Below, in pieces: positions 10,218-19,789 of a DNA stretch of 64,000 bases. The position numbers were made by a program, and so were the translations under genes. The notes below the pieces were generated by a model that saw only the letters and a list, made by a program, of their open reading frames with translations, had not been told where the DNA came from and ran no database searches. Numbering within the stretch: the stretch's first letter is position 1; each line of letters opens with the position of its first letter. The stretch is from positions 85,253-149,252 of the forward strand of contig MLAK01001026.1 in assembly GCA_001839685.1 (NCBI GenBank), given 5' to 3'. This stretch comes from Tritrichomonas foetus (taxonomy: Eukaryota > Parabasalia > Tritrichomonadida > Tritrichomonadidae).

Positions 10218-11825
10218 TTGATGAAACGCATCGCGAAAACGATGCCCGTTTCAGTCAATTCGAAATATCAGCAGCAGAAAAATGGATTCAAAACGACTCG
10301 CGTAGCTACCCTTGATCCGATTAATCCCGACAGCGAAGAGGAGCCATTAATCGAATTGGATTTTGAGTTTAACAGCGGAAAAACAAAAAGAAACGTTGGT
10401 TTTCGTGGGAAAAACATTCAAATCGACCACACCCCACCCCTTCCTCCACCGAGCAGCCCTTCGTTTCAATCGATATTCGATAAGAAAATTCAATCGTGTT
10501 GTCAGATTTGCAATTTCAATTATTCCGATGCCGACATTTCTGCCAAAGCAATGAAAGAGACGCTTTTGGAGCATTTTTTGACACTCCTTTCAAATGAAGA
10601 ATCATCATCTCAACTTTCACCTGAAAACGTCCAAAAATTGCTCAATATGATTGCGGTTAACACGTTAAGAAAATTTGAGTCGGTCGAGCAAATTGCTTTC
10701 ATTTCTGAAGCCAATGTTAATATTGCAGCAAAAGCATGGCCGCACCTTCAATACATATATCAAATTCTGCTTCTTCTTGTAAAACAACATCCTGATAAAA
10801 TTCCTGTAGAATTTGCCGAAAAAATCGTTCCACTTTTAAACTCCACTGACCAAAATGAACGAGTTCAAGTGAAGTTTTTTTTCGGTGGATACTGCCTTCA
10901 AAAACCAGAACTACAGAATCAAATTATTATCATGCTATTGAAAACGGTTGTTGATTATCTAAATAAAGTTGTTCCGCCATATGGAATTGCATCAGTCCTA
11001 GAAATTGTCAGAGAGCTTTCAAAATTGTGTTCAAGTGATATCAGCTCAATCATTATTGAAAATTACATATTGCCTCTTTTTAAAACAAACCATTTGTCAT
11101 TTTTCATTAGTGAGATGAAACAAACAGTTGAATACTTTATGGAAAAAGAACAACGAAATGTAAATTTAGTAATTGATTATTTATTAAGATACTTTCCAAA
11201 GACGAAAATGATTAAACAAGTATATTTTTTAAATATTTTGACAGAATCAATTCCGAAACTCACTCAAAGGGATTTTTCTTCCCGAATCACAAAAATCTTT
11301 TCGATTTACGGGTGGGCTTGTAAATCACCATCGTCAAAAGTGTCAGATGCTGCATTCAGATTATGGAGTTCACTTGAAGTTCAAGCGATCATTGGGATAT
11401 TTGCGAATAAAGTATTCCCTATTGCCTTACCAATTCTTTTCAGTGTTGCACAGGATCATTGGTCGCAAGGTGTACGACAAAATGCAGTAAAAGCAATTGA
11501 ATTTGCGAATAAAACAGATAAAAAAATTGTCACAGAGTTTCAACAATCGCGCGGATTTATGAACAAAGAATCTGAAGAAGCAAGCAAATGGGAGAAAATT
11601 GCAGAATTGGCTTCAATTCGAGATAAAAATGTAAATGTACAAAAAATCGTTGAATCATTTACAAACAGAGCTTTAGATAATGTTCAACATCTTCAACCAA
11701 TCCAACATTCACAGACAAATATCGATAATGCAAGGCCTGGTGCGAGTGGGAGGAAATTATCGGCTCTTCAAGCAGGGAAAAATGGATCGGCAATTATAGT
11801 ACAGCCAAAATTTTGTTATAAATAA
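10218..11825 (+). CDS. PP2A regulatory subunit B56 (B') family
   Basis: This is a substrate-targeting subunit of protein phosphatase 2A. The B56 core starts near residue 88 (KIQSCCQICNFNYSDADISA matches the family's CC-x-hydrophobic-F-D/N-F-x-D segment) and continues as HEAT-like helices. The diagnostic AWPHLQYIYQILLLLV falls at about residues 173-188 and a helical region with VFPIALPILF follows near 390. An N-terminal extension of about 85 residues contains a proline run (PPLPPPSSPS) and basic stretches, and a C-terminal tail of about 70 residues looks disordered. The length (535) is normal for B56. The PP2A scaffold subunit is also in this window (60.4-62.0 kb). It ends with TAA. Confidence 0.88.
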   Translation: MMKRIAKTMPVSVNSKYQQQKNGFKTTRVATLDPINPDSEEEPLIELDFEFNSGKTKRNVGFRGKNIQIDHTPPLPPPSSPSFQSIFDKKIQSCCQICNFNYSDADISAKAMKETLLEHFLTLLSNEESSSQLSPENVQKLLNMIAVNTLRKFESVEQIAFISEANVNIAAKAWPHLQYIYQILLLLVKQHPDKIPVEFAEKIVPLLNSTDQNERVQVKFFFGGYCLQKPELQNQIIIMLLKTVVDYLNKVVPPYGIASVLEIVRELSKLCSSDISSIIIENYILPLFKTNHLSFFISEMKQTVEYFMEKEQRNVNLVIDYLLRYFPKTKMIKQVYFLNILTESIPKLTQRDFSSRITKIFSIYGWACKSPSSKVSDAAFRLWSSLEVQAIIGIFANKVFPIALPILFSVAQDHWSQGVRQNAVKAIEFANKTDKKIVTEFQQSRGFMNKESEEASKWEKIAELASIRDKNVNVQKIVESFTNRALDNVQHLQPIQHSQTNIDNARPGASGRKLSALQAGKNGSAIIVQPKFCYK

Positions 11826-11890
11826 ATGTTATTTTTTAGACGATTAATTTCCAAATTAATGTTTTTACTTTTATTTTTAAGTGTCTTTGT

Positions 11891-13327
11891 TTACTTTTCG
11901 ATGTTTTTCTTTATTTGATTTAGTAATAGTTGTGCTTTGTTGTTTGTGAATGATAGCTCTTCAAGTTCATTAAAAATGGTTGGTGATTTGATTATTTCTT
12001 GTGTGAATATTACATTGTTTCCATATGTAAATGAATGGTGAAAGATAATAAAGAATAAATCAAGTGCCATGTCAATTATATAGCTCATATCATTTTCGGT
12101 ATATTCAATTAAAATGCTAAAGAAATCTACATTAATTAAATGTATAATTTCATTTTGATTAGCATTTTCAGATATTCTTTTGAAAAGAAACAACATTTCT
12201 TGTTTTACATTAAAAACAAATCGGTGAAAGTTATAAAGAAGATATTGAAATATATTTTCGCGAAAAATATAAGAAATAGCTTCATATTTATATGAATCAA
12301 TAAATTTGTTAAGAAACTCGATTAAATTAAACTGCAAAAGCATATTTTCATCATTATTATTCGAAAAAATATCATAAAAGTTTGGTTTCAAAGGTTGAAC
12401 AAATTTTTCAAATGAATATAATTTCATTAATTCTAATGAAAGGTTGAGTGCAGGTGTGGAAATTATTGATTTTACATGAAATATATTCCTAATAGCATTA
12501 GAAAAAATTGATAAATTCGGATAATTATTTAGAAAATCAGGATGAAGACGCAAAGTATCACAAATAACAGAAAATTGGAGTGGTTTTGATTTTGGTACAG
12601 AAAATATCATTTGAAGAAATGATTCAATGTGATTTCGTTGAATTATTTCTCGGTATAAAAATATTTCAAAACAGAATATTGTAGAAGTAAATAAATCATT
12701 ATTAAATGAATTTTTTGATATTTTTAAATTCTGGTAAATTGAAATCAGATAAGAAAAAATCGAATGTTGATTCAAAAGTTGATTCAAAACTTCAATTTCA
12801 CAAGAAATCAAAATGTTTTTGATGCTTACGATCGCTTTTAATTGTGTAAGCAAAGAGAAATCACTAAAATTATTAGAAAATACATCAAGAAGATTCACAA
12901 TATGATTGGCATCATTCAAATTTTCTGTCAGAAAAGAAATTTTGTGAATAATATTAATTAAGGAAATCATGTGTGAATTAAATTCGGCTTTAGAAATGAC
13001 ATTGAATTCTCTTTTTTTATAATCACATGTTTCTTTTAATATGTGAAGTATATTTTCTGTGATCATAGAATTGTTGAATATGTCTTCAAGAAATCCATTG
13101 TTGGTACAATTTAAAACAGCTTTACTGATTTGATCAATATATTCTAATATTGTGTTTACATCATATTTGCAAATTAAATGATTTAAATTTTTTATATTTT
13201 CAATGAGTTGATCACCATTAATATGTGTATTATTTTTTTCATTGATAGAATTTCCAGGTTCATATTCACTAAATAGCTCTATTTTTCTATTCAAGTGACT
13301 ATATGACTTGTAATAGACTTGGTTCAT
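11891..13327 (-). CDS. Hypothetical ARM/HEAT-like helical protein
   Basis: I do not recognise the gene. The ATG at 13327 (MNQVYYKSYS) is chosen because the upstream 25 codons are phenylalanine-rich and look untranslated; the frame itself is open to 13402. The 478-residue product is built of repeated amphipathic helices with regularly spaced Leu, Ile and Phe (for example FLNKFIDSYKYEAISYIF and YIIDMALDLFFIIFHHSF), typical of divergent armadillo or importin-alpha-like solenoids. Such solenoids are common protein-interaction scaffolds in trichomonads. There is no transmembrane run long enough to argue for a membrane protein. It converges with the B56 gene, 65 bases apart. It ends with TAA. Confidence 0.6.
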   Translation of the reverse strand: MNQVYYKSYSHLNRKIELFSEYEPGNSINEKNNTHINGDQLIENIKNLNHLICKYDVNTILEYIDQISKAVLNCTNNGFLEDIFNNSMITENILHILKETCDYKKREFNVISKAEFNSHMISLINIIHKISFLTENLNDANHIVNLLDVFSNNFSDFSLLTQLKAIVSIKNILISCEIEVLNQLLNQHSIFSYLISIYQNLKISKNSFNNDLFTSTIFCFEIFLYREIIQRNHIESFLQMIFSVPKSKPLQFSVICDTLRLHPDFLNNYPNLSIFSNAIRNIFHVKSIISTPALNLSLELMKLYSFEKFVQPLKPNFYDIFSNNNDENMLLQFNLIEFLNKFIDSYKYEAISYIFRENIFQYLLYNFHRFVFNVKQEMLFLFKRISENANQNEIIHLINVDFFSILIEYTENDMSYIIDMALDLFFIIFHHSFTYGNNVIFTQEIIKSPTIFNELEELSFTNNKAQLLLNQIKKNIEK

Positions 13328-13567
13328 TCCTGTAACATTTCGAAATGGTTTCGAAAAGAAAAATATTTGAATGGGGGAAAACGGTTTGAAGAAAAATGAC
13401 AATCAAATTGAATATGATTCAATTTCTGAGTTCATTATGTAAAGTATTGAATTATAATTTAAGATGAATTCATTTTCAATACTCATGGTAAAAATATTTC
13501 ACCTTAATCTCAATTAACCTTACATTGTATCTTATTTCACCTATATATTACACTTAATTGACCTATA

Positions 13568-13580
13568 TTTTCACCTTCAA
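13568..13580 (+). promoter_or_regulatory. Putative upstream element TTTTCACCTTCAA
   Basis: Exact copy of the 13-mer at 3718-3730, 46 bases before the WASP-like gene's ATG. The preceding 70 bases hold further TTTCACCT and AACCTTA variants (13499-13556), so this may be a cluster. Confidence 0.35.
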
Positions 13581-13626
13581 ATTTTCGTACTAAATTTCAT
13601 TTATCATTAGTGTCTTTTTTTTTTAG

Positions 13627-15435
13627 ATGAATGCGAACGAGTCAAACGGAAGCATTGCAGAACGTATCAATACGTTAAATGACCGTTTGGTGAATATTCA
13701 GCGTCATGGTGATGAACAAGAAAAACTTTTTACAGCATCAAATACCAATTTCCAAAGCAGCAACGTCAAAAACGAACTCGAAGAAGATCTCCATCAAATC
13801 GAACAAGCAGTCCAACTTCTTTCGAAAATCTGCCTTTTCAAGATGGTCAGCTCAAATGAACAATTATCAAAAATGGAGGTCCACCTCCAGCATGTTGACG
13901 GTTCTTTACGCGCAGTTCGAGCGAATGCAGGTCGAATGCTTATCCAGCCACCCTGCGCTGCAGAATCGATGAAAAAGATCGACGATCAATATCTTCCACA
14001 ATCCAAAAAACTTAACGTAAACTTTCCTCAGTACGGCTTCAGAATGAATCTCAATGCATTATCCCGCGTCGGCCGCCATTTAGACGATCAAAGTACGGAT
14101 TCAAACGTCACGCCGTTGATTGTCAAAATGAATCCAAATTCAGGACCGCCACAATTTTGGTCCAGAACAAACGACTTTTTCGTCCCGTCACAGCAGCCAA
14201 GTGACATGACCTCTTTTTCAACTTCATTTTCAGAATTTTATGGATATGACGCCCTGTCCTCGGACCTTGTCGAGAACCCCCTCTTCACTGCCCCGCCCTC
14301 GTCCTACGTCCCTCCTCCCCAGCCGGCGTCCTCCAAGGGCGAGTCCTCATCCAAGCGGTCGAAGAAAGAAGAGAAGCACTCGAAGAGAGAGTCTCAGGAC
14401 AACTCAAGCCAGCAGCAGAATGTGCAGCAAGAGCAGGCAGCTCCAGGTGGTGGTGGGCCGGCTCCTCCTCCACCGCCGCCGCCACCGTCAGGTCCTCCAC
14501 AGACACAAGCCTCTGCACCACAGCAGGCACAAGCGCCACCTTCTCCTCCGCAGCAGCAGCAGTCTTACAGGCCGCCGCCACAGCCGCCATCATCAAGGCC
14601 GCAGCCACCGCCTGTACAATCAAGTCCACAGCCTCCTCCGCCTCCCCCTGGAGGAGCTCCACCGCCGCCACCTCCACCGCCACCGCCTCCTCCACCTCCC
14701 CCACCATCCGCTGCCGCTCCCCCGCCTGTTGCTGCAGGTGGCCTCTCCGCCTCTTCGCTCACTGGCGTCAAACTGAAGAAGGTTGCAGAACCTGCTGCCG
14801 GAGGTCCAGGCGCAGGACCACCAAAGCCAAAGCCAGCTTCAGAAATGTCACTTCAGGAACAGCTCATGGCAAGATTCGCAAAAAGGAACCAAGGAGCACC
14901 AGCTGGTGGTTCTACTCCTGCTCCACCACCTGCATCAAAACCAGCACCACCACCTTCCCAGCCACAAACTAGACCGAATCCTCCTCCACCTCAAAATAGG
15001 CCACAGCCTCCTCCTCCGCAAACTAGGCCACAGCCTCCACCACCTCAAACTAGGCCACAACCTCCTCCACAGAGACCTGCACAACCTGCGCCACAACAAA
15101 CAAGACCAGCACCACCACCATCAAGGCCTCCTGTACAATCCAGCCCACAGCCTCCACCACCGCCACCTGGAGGAACACCACCACCACCGCCACCTCCGCC
15201 ACCTCCTCCTCCTCCACCGCCACCGTCTGCTTCTGCACCGCCACCACCGGCAACTGGGTTGTCAGCATCAGCACTCACCGGAGTCAAACTGAAGAAGGTT
15301 ACACCACCTGCAGGTGGAGGAGGTCCTGGCGCAGCGCCTGGGCCAAAGCCTCCACCAGCTGAAGACCCGAATGATATGATGGCTCAGCTTCGAAAGGCGA
15401 TGGCTGCCCGTCAAAAGAAGATGGGCGGTGCTTAA
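13627..15435 (+). CDS. WASP-family-like actin regulator with duplicated polyproline/LKKV module
   Basis: Residues 1-115 form a helical coiled-coil region (RINTLNDRLVNIQRHGDEQE, then IEQAVQLLSKICLFKMV) resembling the N-terminal helices of WASH/WAVE complex subunits. A folded-looking segment to about residue 230 precedes a long proline-rich region. Two copies of one module follow, offset by 519 bases: a run of about 16 prolines, then LSASxLTGVKLKKV (near residues 374 and 546), a WH2-like actin-binding end, then an amphipathic basic helix (LQEQLMARFAKRN; MMAQLRKAMAARQKK), which could be an Arp2/3-binding C region or a second WH2 helix. This layout suggests an actin-nucleation promoting factor, but no acidic tail with a terminal Trp is present. 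The DNA is locally GC-rich because of proline codons. It ends with TAA. Confidence 0.7.
   Translation: MNANESNGSIAERINTLNDRLVNIQRHGDEQEKLFTASNTNFQSSNVKNELEEDLHQIEQAVQLLSKICLFKMVSSNEQLSKMEVHLQHVDGSLRAVRANAGRMLIQPPCAAESMKKIDDQYLPQSKKLNVNFPQYGFRMNLNALSRVGRHLDDQSTDSNVTPLIVKMNPNSGPPQFWSRTNDFFVPSQQPSDMTSFSTSFSEFYGYDALSSDLVENPLFTAPPSSYVPPPQPASSKGESSSKRSKKEEKHSKRESQDNSSQQQNVQQEQAAPGGGGPAPPPPPPPPSGPPQTQASAPQQAQAPPSPPQQQQSYRPPPQPPSSRPQPPPVQSSPQPPPPPPGGAPPPPPPPPPPPPPPPPSAAAPPPVAAGGLSASSLTGVKLKKVAEPAAGGPGAGPPKPKPASEMSLQEQLMARFAKRNQGAPAGGSTPAPPPASKPAPPPSQPQTRPNPPPPQNRPQPPPPQTRPQPPPPQTRPQPPPQRPAQPAPQQTRPAPPPSRPPVQSSPQPPPPPPGGTPPPPPPPPPPPPPPPPSASAPPPPATGLSASALTGVKLKKVTPPAGGGGPGAAPGPKPPPAEDPNDMMAQLRKAMAARQKKMGGA
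14590..15309 (+). repeat. Intragenic duplication of polyproline/LKKV module
   Basis: About 14590-14790 and 15109-15309 are near copies offset by 519 bases, differing mostly at third codon positions. This implies selection on the protein since duplication. Confidence 0.7.
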
Positions 15436-15700
15436 TTTTAATTAAACGCGCTTAATTTTTTTACCTTAATCATCTTCCATTTATTTTATATATTTTTGCT
15501 TTCATGTGGATATTTTCAAATGTATTTCTTTATTAGCTAGTTAGATATCAAGCCCAAATTCCATTTGGTTTTAAATAATTAAAAATAGTGAAGACATCGT
15601 TAACAAATATATTTTTATTTAATATTACACAAAGAAATATTAATTGAAGGTTCACAAAACCCCGCAGTATATTTTCACAAATAAGTTATTACATAAATTT

Positions 15701-16621
15701 CTAGATGATTTCTACCTTTTCATTACTTTCAATTTTATGTTCAATGAAAGCGGCATTTTCTTCATCATCTTTTGCATTCGATCCTTTTTCGGCCGATAAC
15801 AAAAAGACACCAACACACATTAGCAAACAACCAGAAAAGAATAGTAACATACCCGACGCAGTAAGTAAAATCATATCACCATAGAGAATTGTTGAATTAA
15901 TAATTGACATTGTTGTTAGCATAACAAAATATAAAGAATTCACTACATAGGCTTTGTGTGTCTCCATTGCTTTGTTTAAGCGATTAACCTGCAATATCAC
16001 AGACCCAATAATGAAAAGTAATACACAATAAGGAAGTAGGCTCGCTAGTTGGTTCTGGACAGTTATTGAAAGCTTCACAAAAACAGCCAAAGCCTTTGAA
16101 AGTGTGACAGAATTTCCAGCGGAAATTGATGCAAGTCCAATGGTCATGTACAAATTATTTCCTCCGAAAATAAAAAGTAATACCATTATGGAAACTAATA
16201 AGCCAAAATATACAATTTTTGAGGGTGATTTTAAAACCTCTTGAAATTCATCAACAGTCAAATCTTTGGAGTTACTTGGACCGTTAATAACTGTTAAAAT
16301 TGTTCCGCACGAAATGAGAATGATTCCCTGAATGCCTTTTGGCTTGACATTTTCCGAAAAAAACAATTGACCAAATATCGCACTGAATATGATACTCAAT
16401 GAGCCAAGGGGAGCAATTGTTGAGACGGGAGCGAATGAAAGGGCAACAAAATTGAATGCTTCGGTGAGCGCGGTACAGGCTACGCCTAAAATAAATGGCC
16501 ATCTTTTAATTAAAGGCGCACTGGTTTTCATCGTGTGAGCATATCGTTGGAGATTCATACCTAGAGCACTACAGCTTTGTCCAATCATCGAAATCAGAGC
16601 TCCAAGTAGGCTACTTTTCAT
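15701..16621 (-). CDS. NIPA-type magnesium transporter (DUF803 family)
   Basis: This is a polytopic membrane protein of about 306 residues with about nine hydrophobic helices. The NIPA pattern is clear: an N-terminal helix LLGALISMIGQSCSALGMNL, a second helix, the conserved FAPVSTIAPLGSLSIIFSAI segment followed by GQLFFSENV (family: APLGxLSVxxSAxLGxxFLGE), then ISCGTILTVI. NIPA proteins carry Mg2+ and related divalent cations, usually at endosomal or plasma membranes. The ATG at 16621 is chosen over codon 1 of the longer frame, because the upstream eight residues precede a typical N-terminus. The C-terminal cytosolic tail is short and acidic. It ends with TAG, which shows that TAG is a working stop in this genome. 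Confidence 0.85.
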   Translation of the reverse strand: MKSSLLGALISMIGQSCSALGMNLQRYAHTMKTSAPLIKRWPFILGVACTALTEAFNFVALSFAPVSTIAPLGSLSIIFSAIFGQLFFSENVKPKGIQGIILISCGTILTVINGPSNSKDLTVDEFQEVLKSPSKIVYFGLLVSIMVLLFIFGGNNLYMTIGLASISAGNSVTLSKALAVFVKLSITVQNQLASLLPYCVLLFIIGSVILQVNRLNKAMETHKAYVVNSLYFVMLTTMSIINSTILYGDMILLTASGMLLFFSGCLLMCVGVFLLSAEKGSNAKDDEENAAFIEHKIESNEKVEII

Positions 16622-17027
16622 TTGTAGAAAAAAACTACATTTCAAGATTACCTACTTTTTCAGAGTTTATATGGTCTTTTCTTCAGAATATTTGTTCATA
16701 TAAATGCTGAAAAAGTTATTTTGAGTTTTTAGCAGATTCGGTGTGTTAAAATCTGTCGAAACAGAATTCTTCCATTGAAGAAATTTATTCATCTTATGAT
16801 CCAAACAATTTTTGGTTATCACAACAAAGCTTTCCAATCTTAATGGAAATAAACGCGTTGAACAACTCATCTTTGTGACAAACACAAAATTTTATATACA
16901 ATGTTTATAAAAATAACAAATATTTCTGAAAATATTAATATTTTGTATGATTGCATGTTTGTAATTGGAAAATTTAGAGCTTTAAAATGATGTATAGGAA
17001 TGTTTAATATAATTGAACAAGATAAGT
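16622..17027. other. Intergenic
   Basis: AT-rich. A 72-codon minus-strand frame (16667-16885) has no family signal and is not called. Confidence 0.5.
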
Positions 17028-18101
17028 TTAAGCTTCTACACGTTTTCGTGATTTTGAACTTGATTGTGGATTCTCGACAGCATTTTTTACATCATTCACA
17101 AGTTTCATGTTTGGAATAAAAACGAGAAGACTATCTGAAAAATCTAATATCGCATTTGGCGGGAGGATGGCCATTCCTCCAACTGGAATAATAGCTCCAT
17201 TAACTCGAAAGGCTCGATTTCCGCAATTCTCAATATAAAAGTTGAAATCTTCTAAAAATGAAATAATTGCTTGATTCCTGGAGATGTGAACGCATGGCTT
17301 CTCAGAAACAAAGTTCATTTCGACATCAACGATTTGATCAGCTGATCCTCTGCCAATCATAATTGCTTCATTTTTCATTTGGAACTCATATTTCTCTGAT
17401 CGAAGGATTGCCAAACAGTTGTCAAATCTGGAGTCTCTCAAAAAACATTGAGTTTGAGGGGATAAACGGTCGATTTCTTTATCGATTGCTTCTGATGGGT
17501 GAATCTTAAATGTAGGCTCATAGGCACATCTTGAATGTGTATACAAAATTGGTTTGTCACATGTTGGTAAAGTAGAATCAGCAAATAATTTTTCATCCAA
17601 TATAACTGTGGTATATTCTTGATAAAACTGCTCTGTTTGTTCTTCATTCCATTCTTTGATTTCATTCATTCTGTTTTCAATTGATTCGATTGACCGAAAT
17701 GGCTTAAAAACGTAAAGCCAATCTTTGATGTAATTCCGAAAATCATCACTACTGCTATGTTTAATATAAGAGAGTAAAATGTAATCTTCATCAATATCAA
17801 AATCTTGACTTATTTTTATATCATTGATATTGAAATTTGATATTTCTGGAGGATCTTTGAGATATGATATGAAATTCTGTTCTAATTCATTTTGCGCATA
17901 TTTTTCAAGAGGCGCTGCTGAAGCTTGAAGTTGAGAAAATGGAACATGCATTGCATTAATTATCAAATTTGCTTTTGCATCTTGACTTAGTGGTAATAAA
18001 GTTGATGTTACTGGTGGTAAAATTTGAGGAAGTAAAGGAGGAGGCGCACTTTTAACTTCTGCCGTTGGATTTGCTTGAGTGTTTGGTTGGTTCTCTGTCA
18101 T
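17028..18101 (-). CDS. FHA-domain protein, microspherule protein 1 (MCRS1)-like
   Basis: The C-terminal FHA domain (about residues 235-335) has IGRGS, then VHISRNQAIISF and the terminal strands FYIENCGNRAFRVNGAII; this fits the canonical GR...SR(x)QA...N...G pattern of phosphothreonine-binding FHA folds. The spacing and the helix before it (RFDNCLAILRSEKYEFQM) match MCRS1, whose FHA domain follows a short helix of the type LRGRMVRYLMRSREITLGR. The middle (EDYILLSYIKHSSSDDFRNY, then IENRMNEIKEWNEEQTEQFY) corresponds to the SANT-like MCRS_N part. MCRS1 proteins are subunits of INO80 and NSL chromatin complexes, so a nuclear role is inferred. The first 50 residues are Pro/Ala-rich and disordered. 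It ends with TAA. Confidence 0.75.
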   Translation of the reverse strand: MTENQPNTQANPTAEVKSAPPPLLPQILPPVTSTLLPLSQDAKANLIINAMHVPFSQLQASAAPLEKYAQNELEQNFISYLKDPPEISNFNINDIKISQDFDIDEDYILLSYIKHSSSDDFRNYIKDWLYVFKPFRSIESIENRMNEIKEWNEEQTEQFYQEYTTVILDEKLFADSTLPTCDKPILYTHSRCAYEPTFKIHPSEAIDKEIDRLSPQTQCFLRDSRFDNCLAILRSEKYEFQMKNEAIMIGRGSADQIVDVEMNFVSEKPCVHISRNQAIISFLEDFNFYIENCGNRAFRVNGAIIPVGGMAILPPNAILDFSDSLLVFIPNMKLVNDVKNAVENPQSSSKSRKRVEA

Positions 18102-18439
18102 CGGAAAAATTTGGGATTTTCTCTTAGCCGACCGTTAATTTTTTTTTTCTCAGAAGGGAAAAGGAATAAAAAAAGCACATGATGAAATTCAAACTCGATA
18201 TGCTTAAAACTTTTTGTTTATTAGTTTGAAAGGAGCTTTTTCTTTGACCTTTCAAATGCCGATTCAGAATTTCTAAATAAGAATCAAGAATTCAGATTAC
18301 TTTTCAATTAATTATCAAAATTAAAAGTCATATCCAAATTATATTCAATTTCTGGAATTTTTTTATTTTTTGTTTCGATGAAAAAGCTATCCCATTTTTT
18401 GGAAGCTGATAGAAAAAGTTTCATAGAAATCCAAAGCGA
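18102..18439. other. Intergenic (divergent promoters)
   Basis: Shared upstream region of the FHA gene and the Yak1-like kinase. A TTTCATAG initiator-like site lies about 20 bases before the kinase ATG. Nothing else is seen. Confidence 0.45.
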
Positions 18440-19789
18440 ATGACACTTCTTGATAAATCAACAATCTCGATTCGCGAAACATATCATAAAATCGACCCTT
18501 CAAACTTCCCTGAAGTCGAATATTACTGCGGTAGACCACTCAATCTTCCCGAAGATTGTGATGATTTTAATGACAGCATGGAAAACTTCCAAGCCATTCA
18601 AAGCCCCGAAAATATTGTTTCTTCAGACGGACACAAAACTGTTTATGTCAACGAAATATTCGAAGATTCAGAGGGCCGCCAATTTCGAGTCATCGACGTA
18701 TTAGGCAACGGAACTTTCTCCTACGTCTTCAAATGCTAGGTAATGTCGAACAAAAATCAATTTGTCGCCTTAAAGATTATCAAAAACCTTCCACAGTATC
18801 ATGCAACTGGAGTTAGTGAAATATATATTCATCGATTATTAAACCACGCGCCAGACCATCCTGGAAAGAAGCACGTTGTCATGCCTATTTCTACCTTTGA
18901 GATAGATGGCCACATCTGCATGGTTTTGCCACTTTTGTCGCGTTCATTATTTGAAGGGATTTGTCAGATTCAATCGCCTCTTCTAATCCTAAAAACTGTT
19001 CGGCAAATCATGAAACAACTAATGCAGGCGTTAGCGTTCATCCATCAAAATGGCGTTTCTCACTGCGACGTCAAACCAGATAATATTTTATATGGCGAAG
19101 AAAATTCAGATGATATACTTTTAATTGATTTTGGATCAGCTACAACAAATGGAGCAGGTCAAGGTCAATATATTCAATCGAGATTTTATAGAAGTTTTGA
19201 GGTGATGCTTGGTCTTGAATTTAATAATATGATTGATGTCTGGAGTGCTGGATGTGTGGCAGCAGAGCTTTATTTAGATTTTGCTATATTTGCTTGTGAT
19301 TGTGAAAGTGATGCTGTTCATACAATGGTTGCTTTACTTGGTCCTGTTCCTGAATATTTGTTGACATCAGCTAAAAATTGGTGGAAATTTTATGACATGA
19401 CACCAAAAGGTTATAAATTGAAAATGAATCCAACAGAAGTCCTTTTAACTAGACATTTATATCATTCTATCTACGAATCTACTGGTGCTGTACCTTTGAA
19501 GCAAATAATTATGGAACATTTTCCACTTATAACTCAAGAAGAATTGGATCAAGTTTTATGCTTCTCTCATTTCGTTCATGGTTTATTGAATTATGATACG
19601 ACGAAAAGATACACAGCTGCACAGGCACTTGAACATCCATTTATCACTGAAACACCATTCAATGAGAATTGGAGGCCGCCACCAGGTTTACGACCAAGAA
19701 ATCAAACTTTGGAAAAGAGACCGCAGCAGATTCCGAGATCTGGATCACTTGACCGTCTTTCTACATCCGACTTTTTATCATTGATGTAA
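18440..19789 (+). pseudogene. Yak1/DYRK-family protein kinase interrupted by an in-frame TAG
   Basis: One frame encodes a 449-codon DYRK-type kinase broken at 18737-18739 by TAG. Before the stop come an N-terminal extension and the glycine loop GNGTFSYVFKC. After it the frame resumes with NQFVALKIIKN (catalytic Lys), HCDVKPDN (catalytic Asp), DFG in LIDFGSAT, and the DYRK activation loop QGQYIQSRFYRSFEVMLG with its YxQ tyrosine; the usual SPEV is SFEV. In Yak1 relatives the residue after VVKC is Gln, so TAG replaces CAG by one C-to-T change. Splicing is unlikely: no GT-AG intron with trichomonad consensus surrounds the stop. Explanations are recent nonsense mutation, allele, sequence error or readthrough. 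The kinase domain is otherwise intact. It ends with TAA. Confidence 0.88.

Noticed and set aside
14285..15287. Long minus-strand and alternate-frame open frames rich in glycine, valine or histidine
   Set aside because: They are antisense or shifted readings of the proline-codon repeats of the WASP-like gene and have no independent support.
18720..18760. Intron explaining the in-frame TAG of the Yak1-like kinase
   Set aside because: Both sides align to kinase sequence with no extra residues, and no trichomonad GTAYGT...ACTAAC...AG signals are present.
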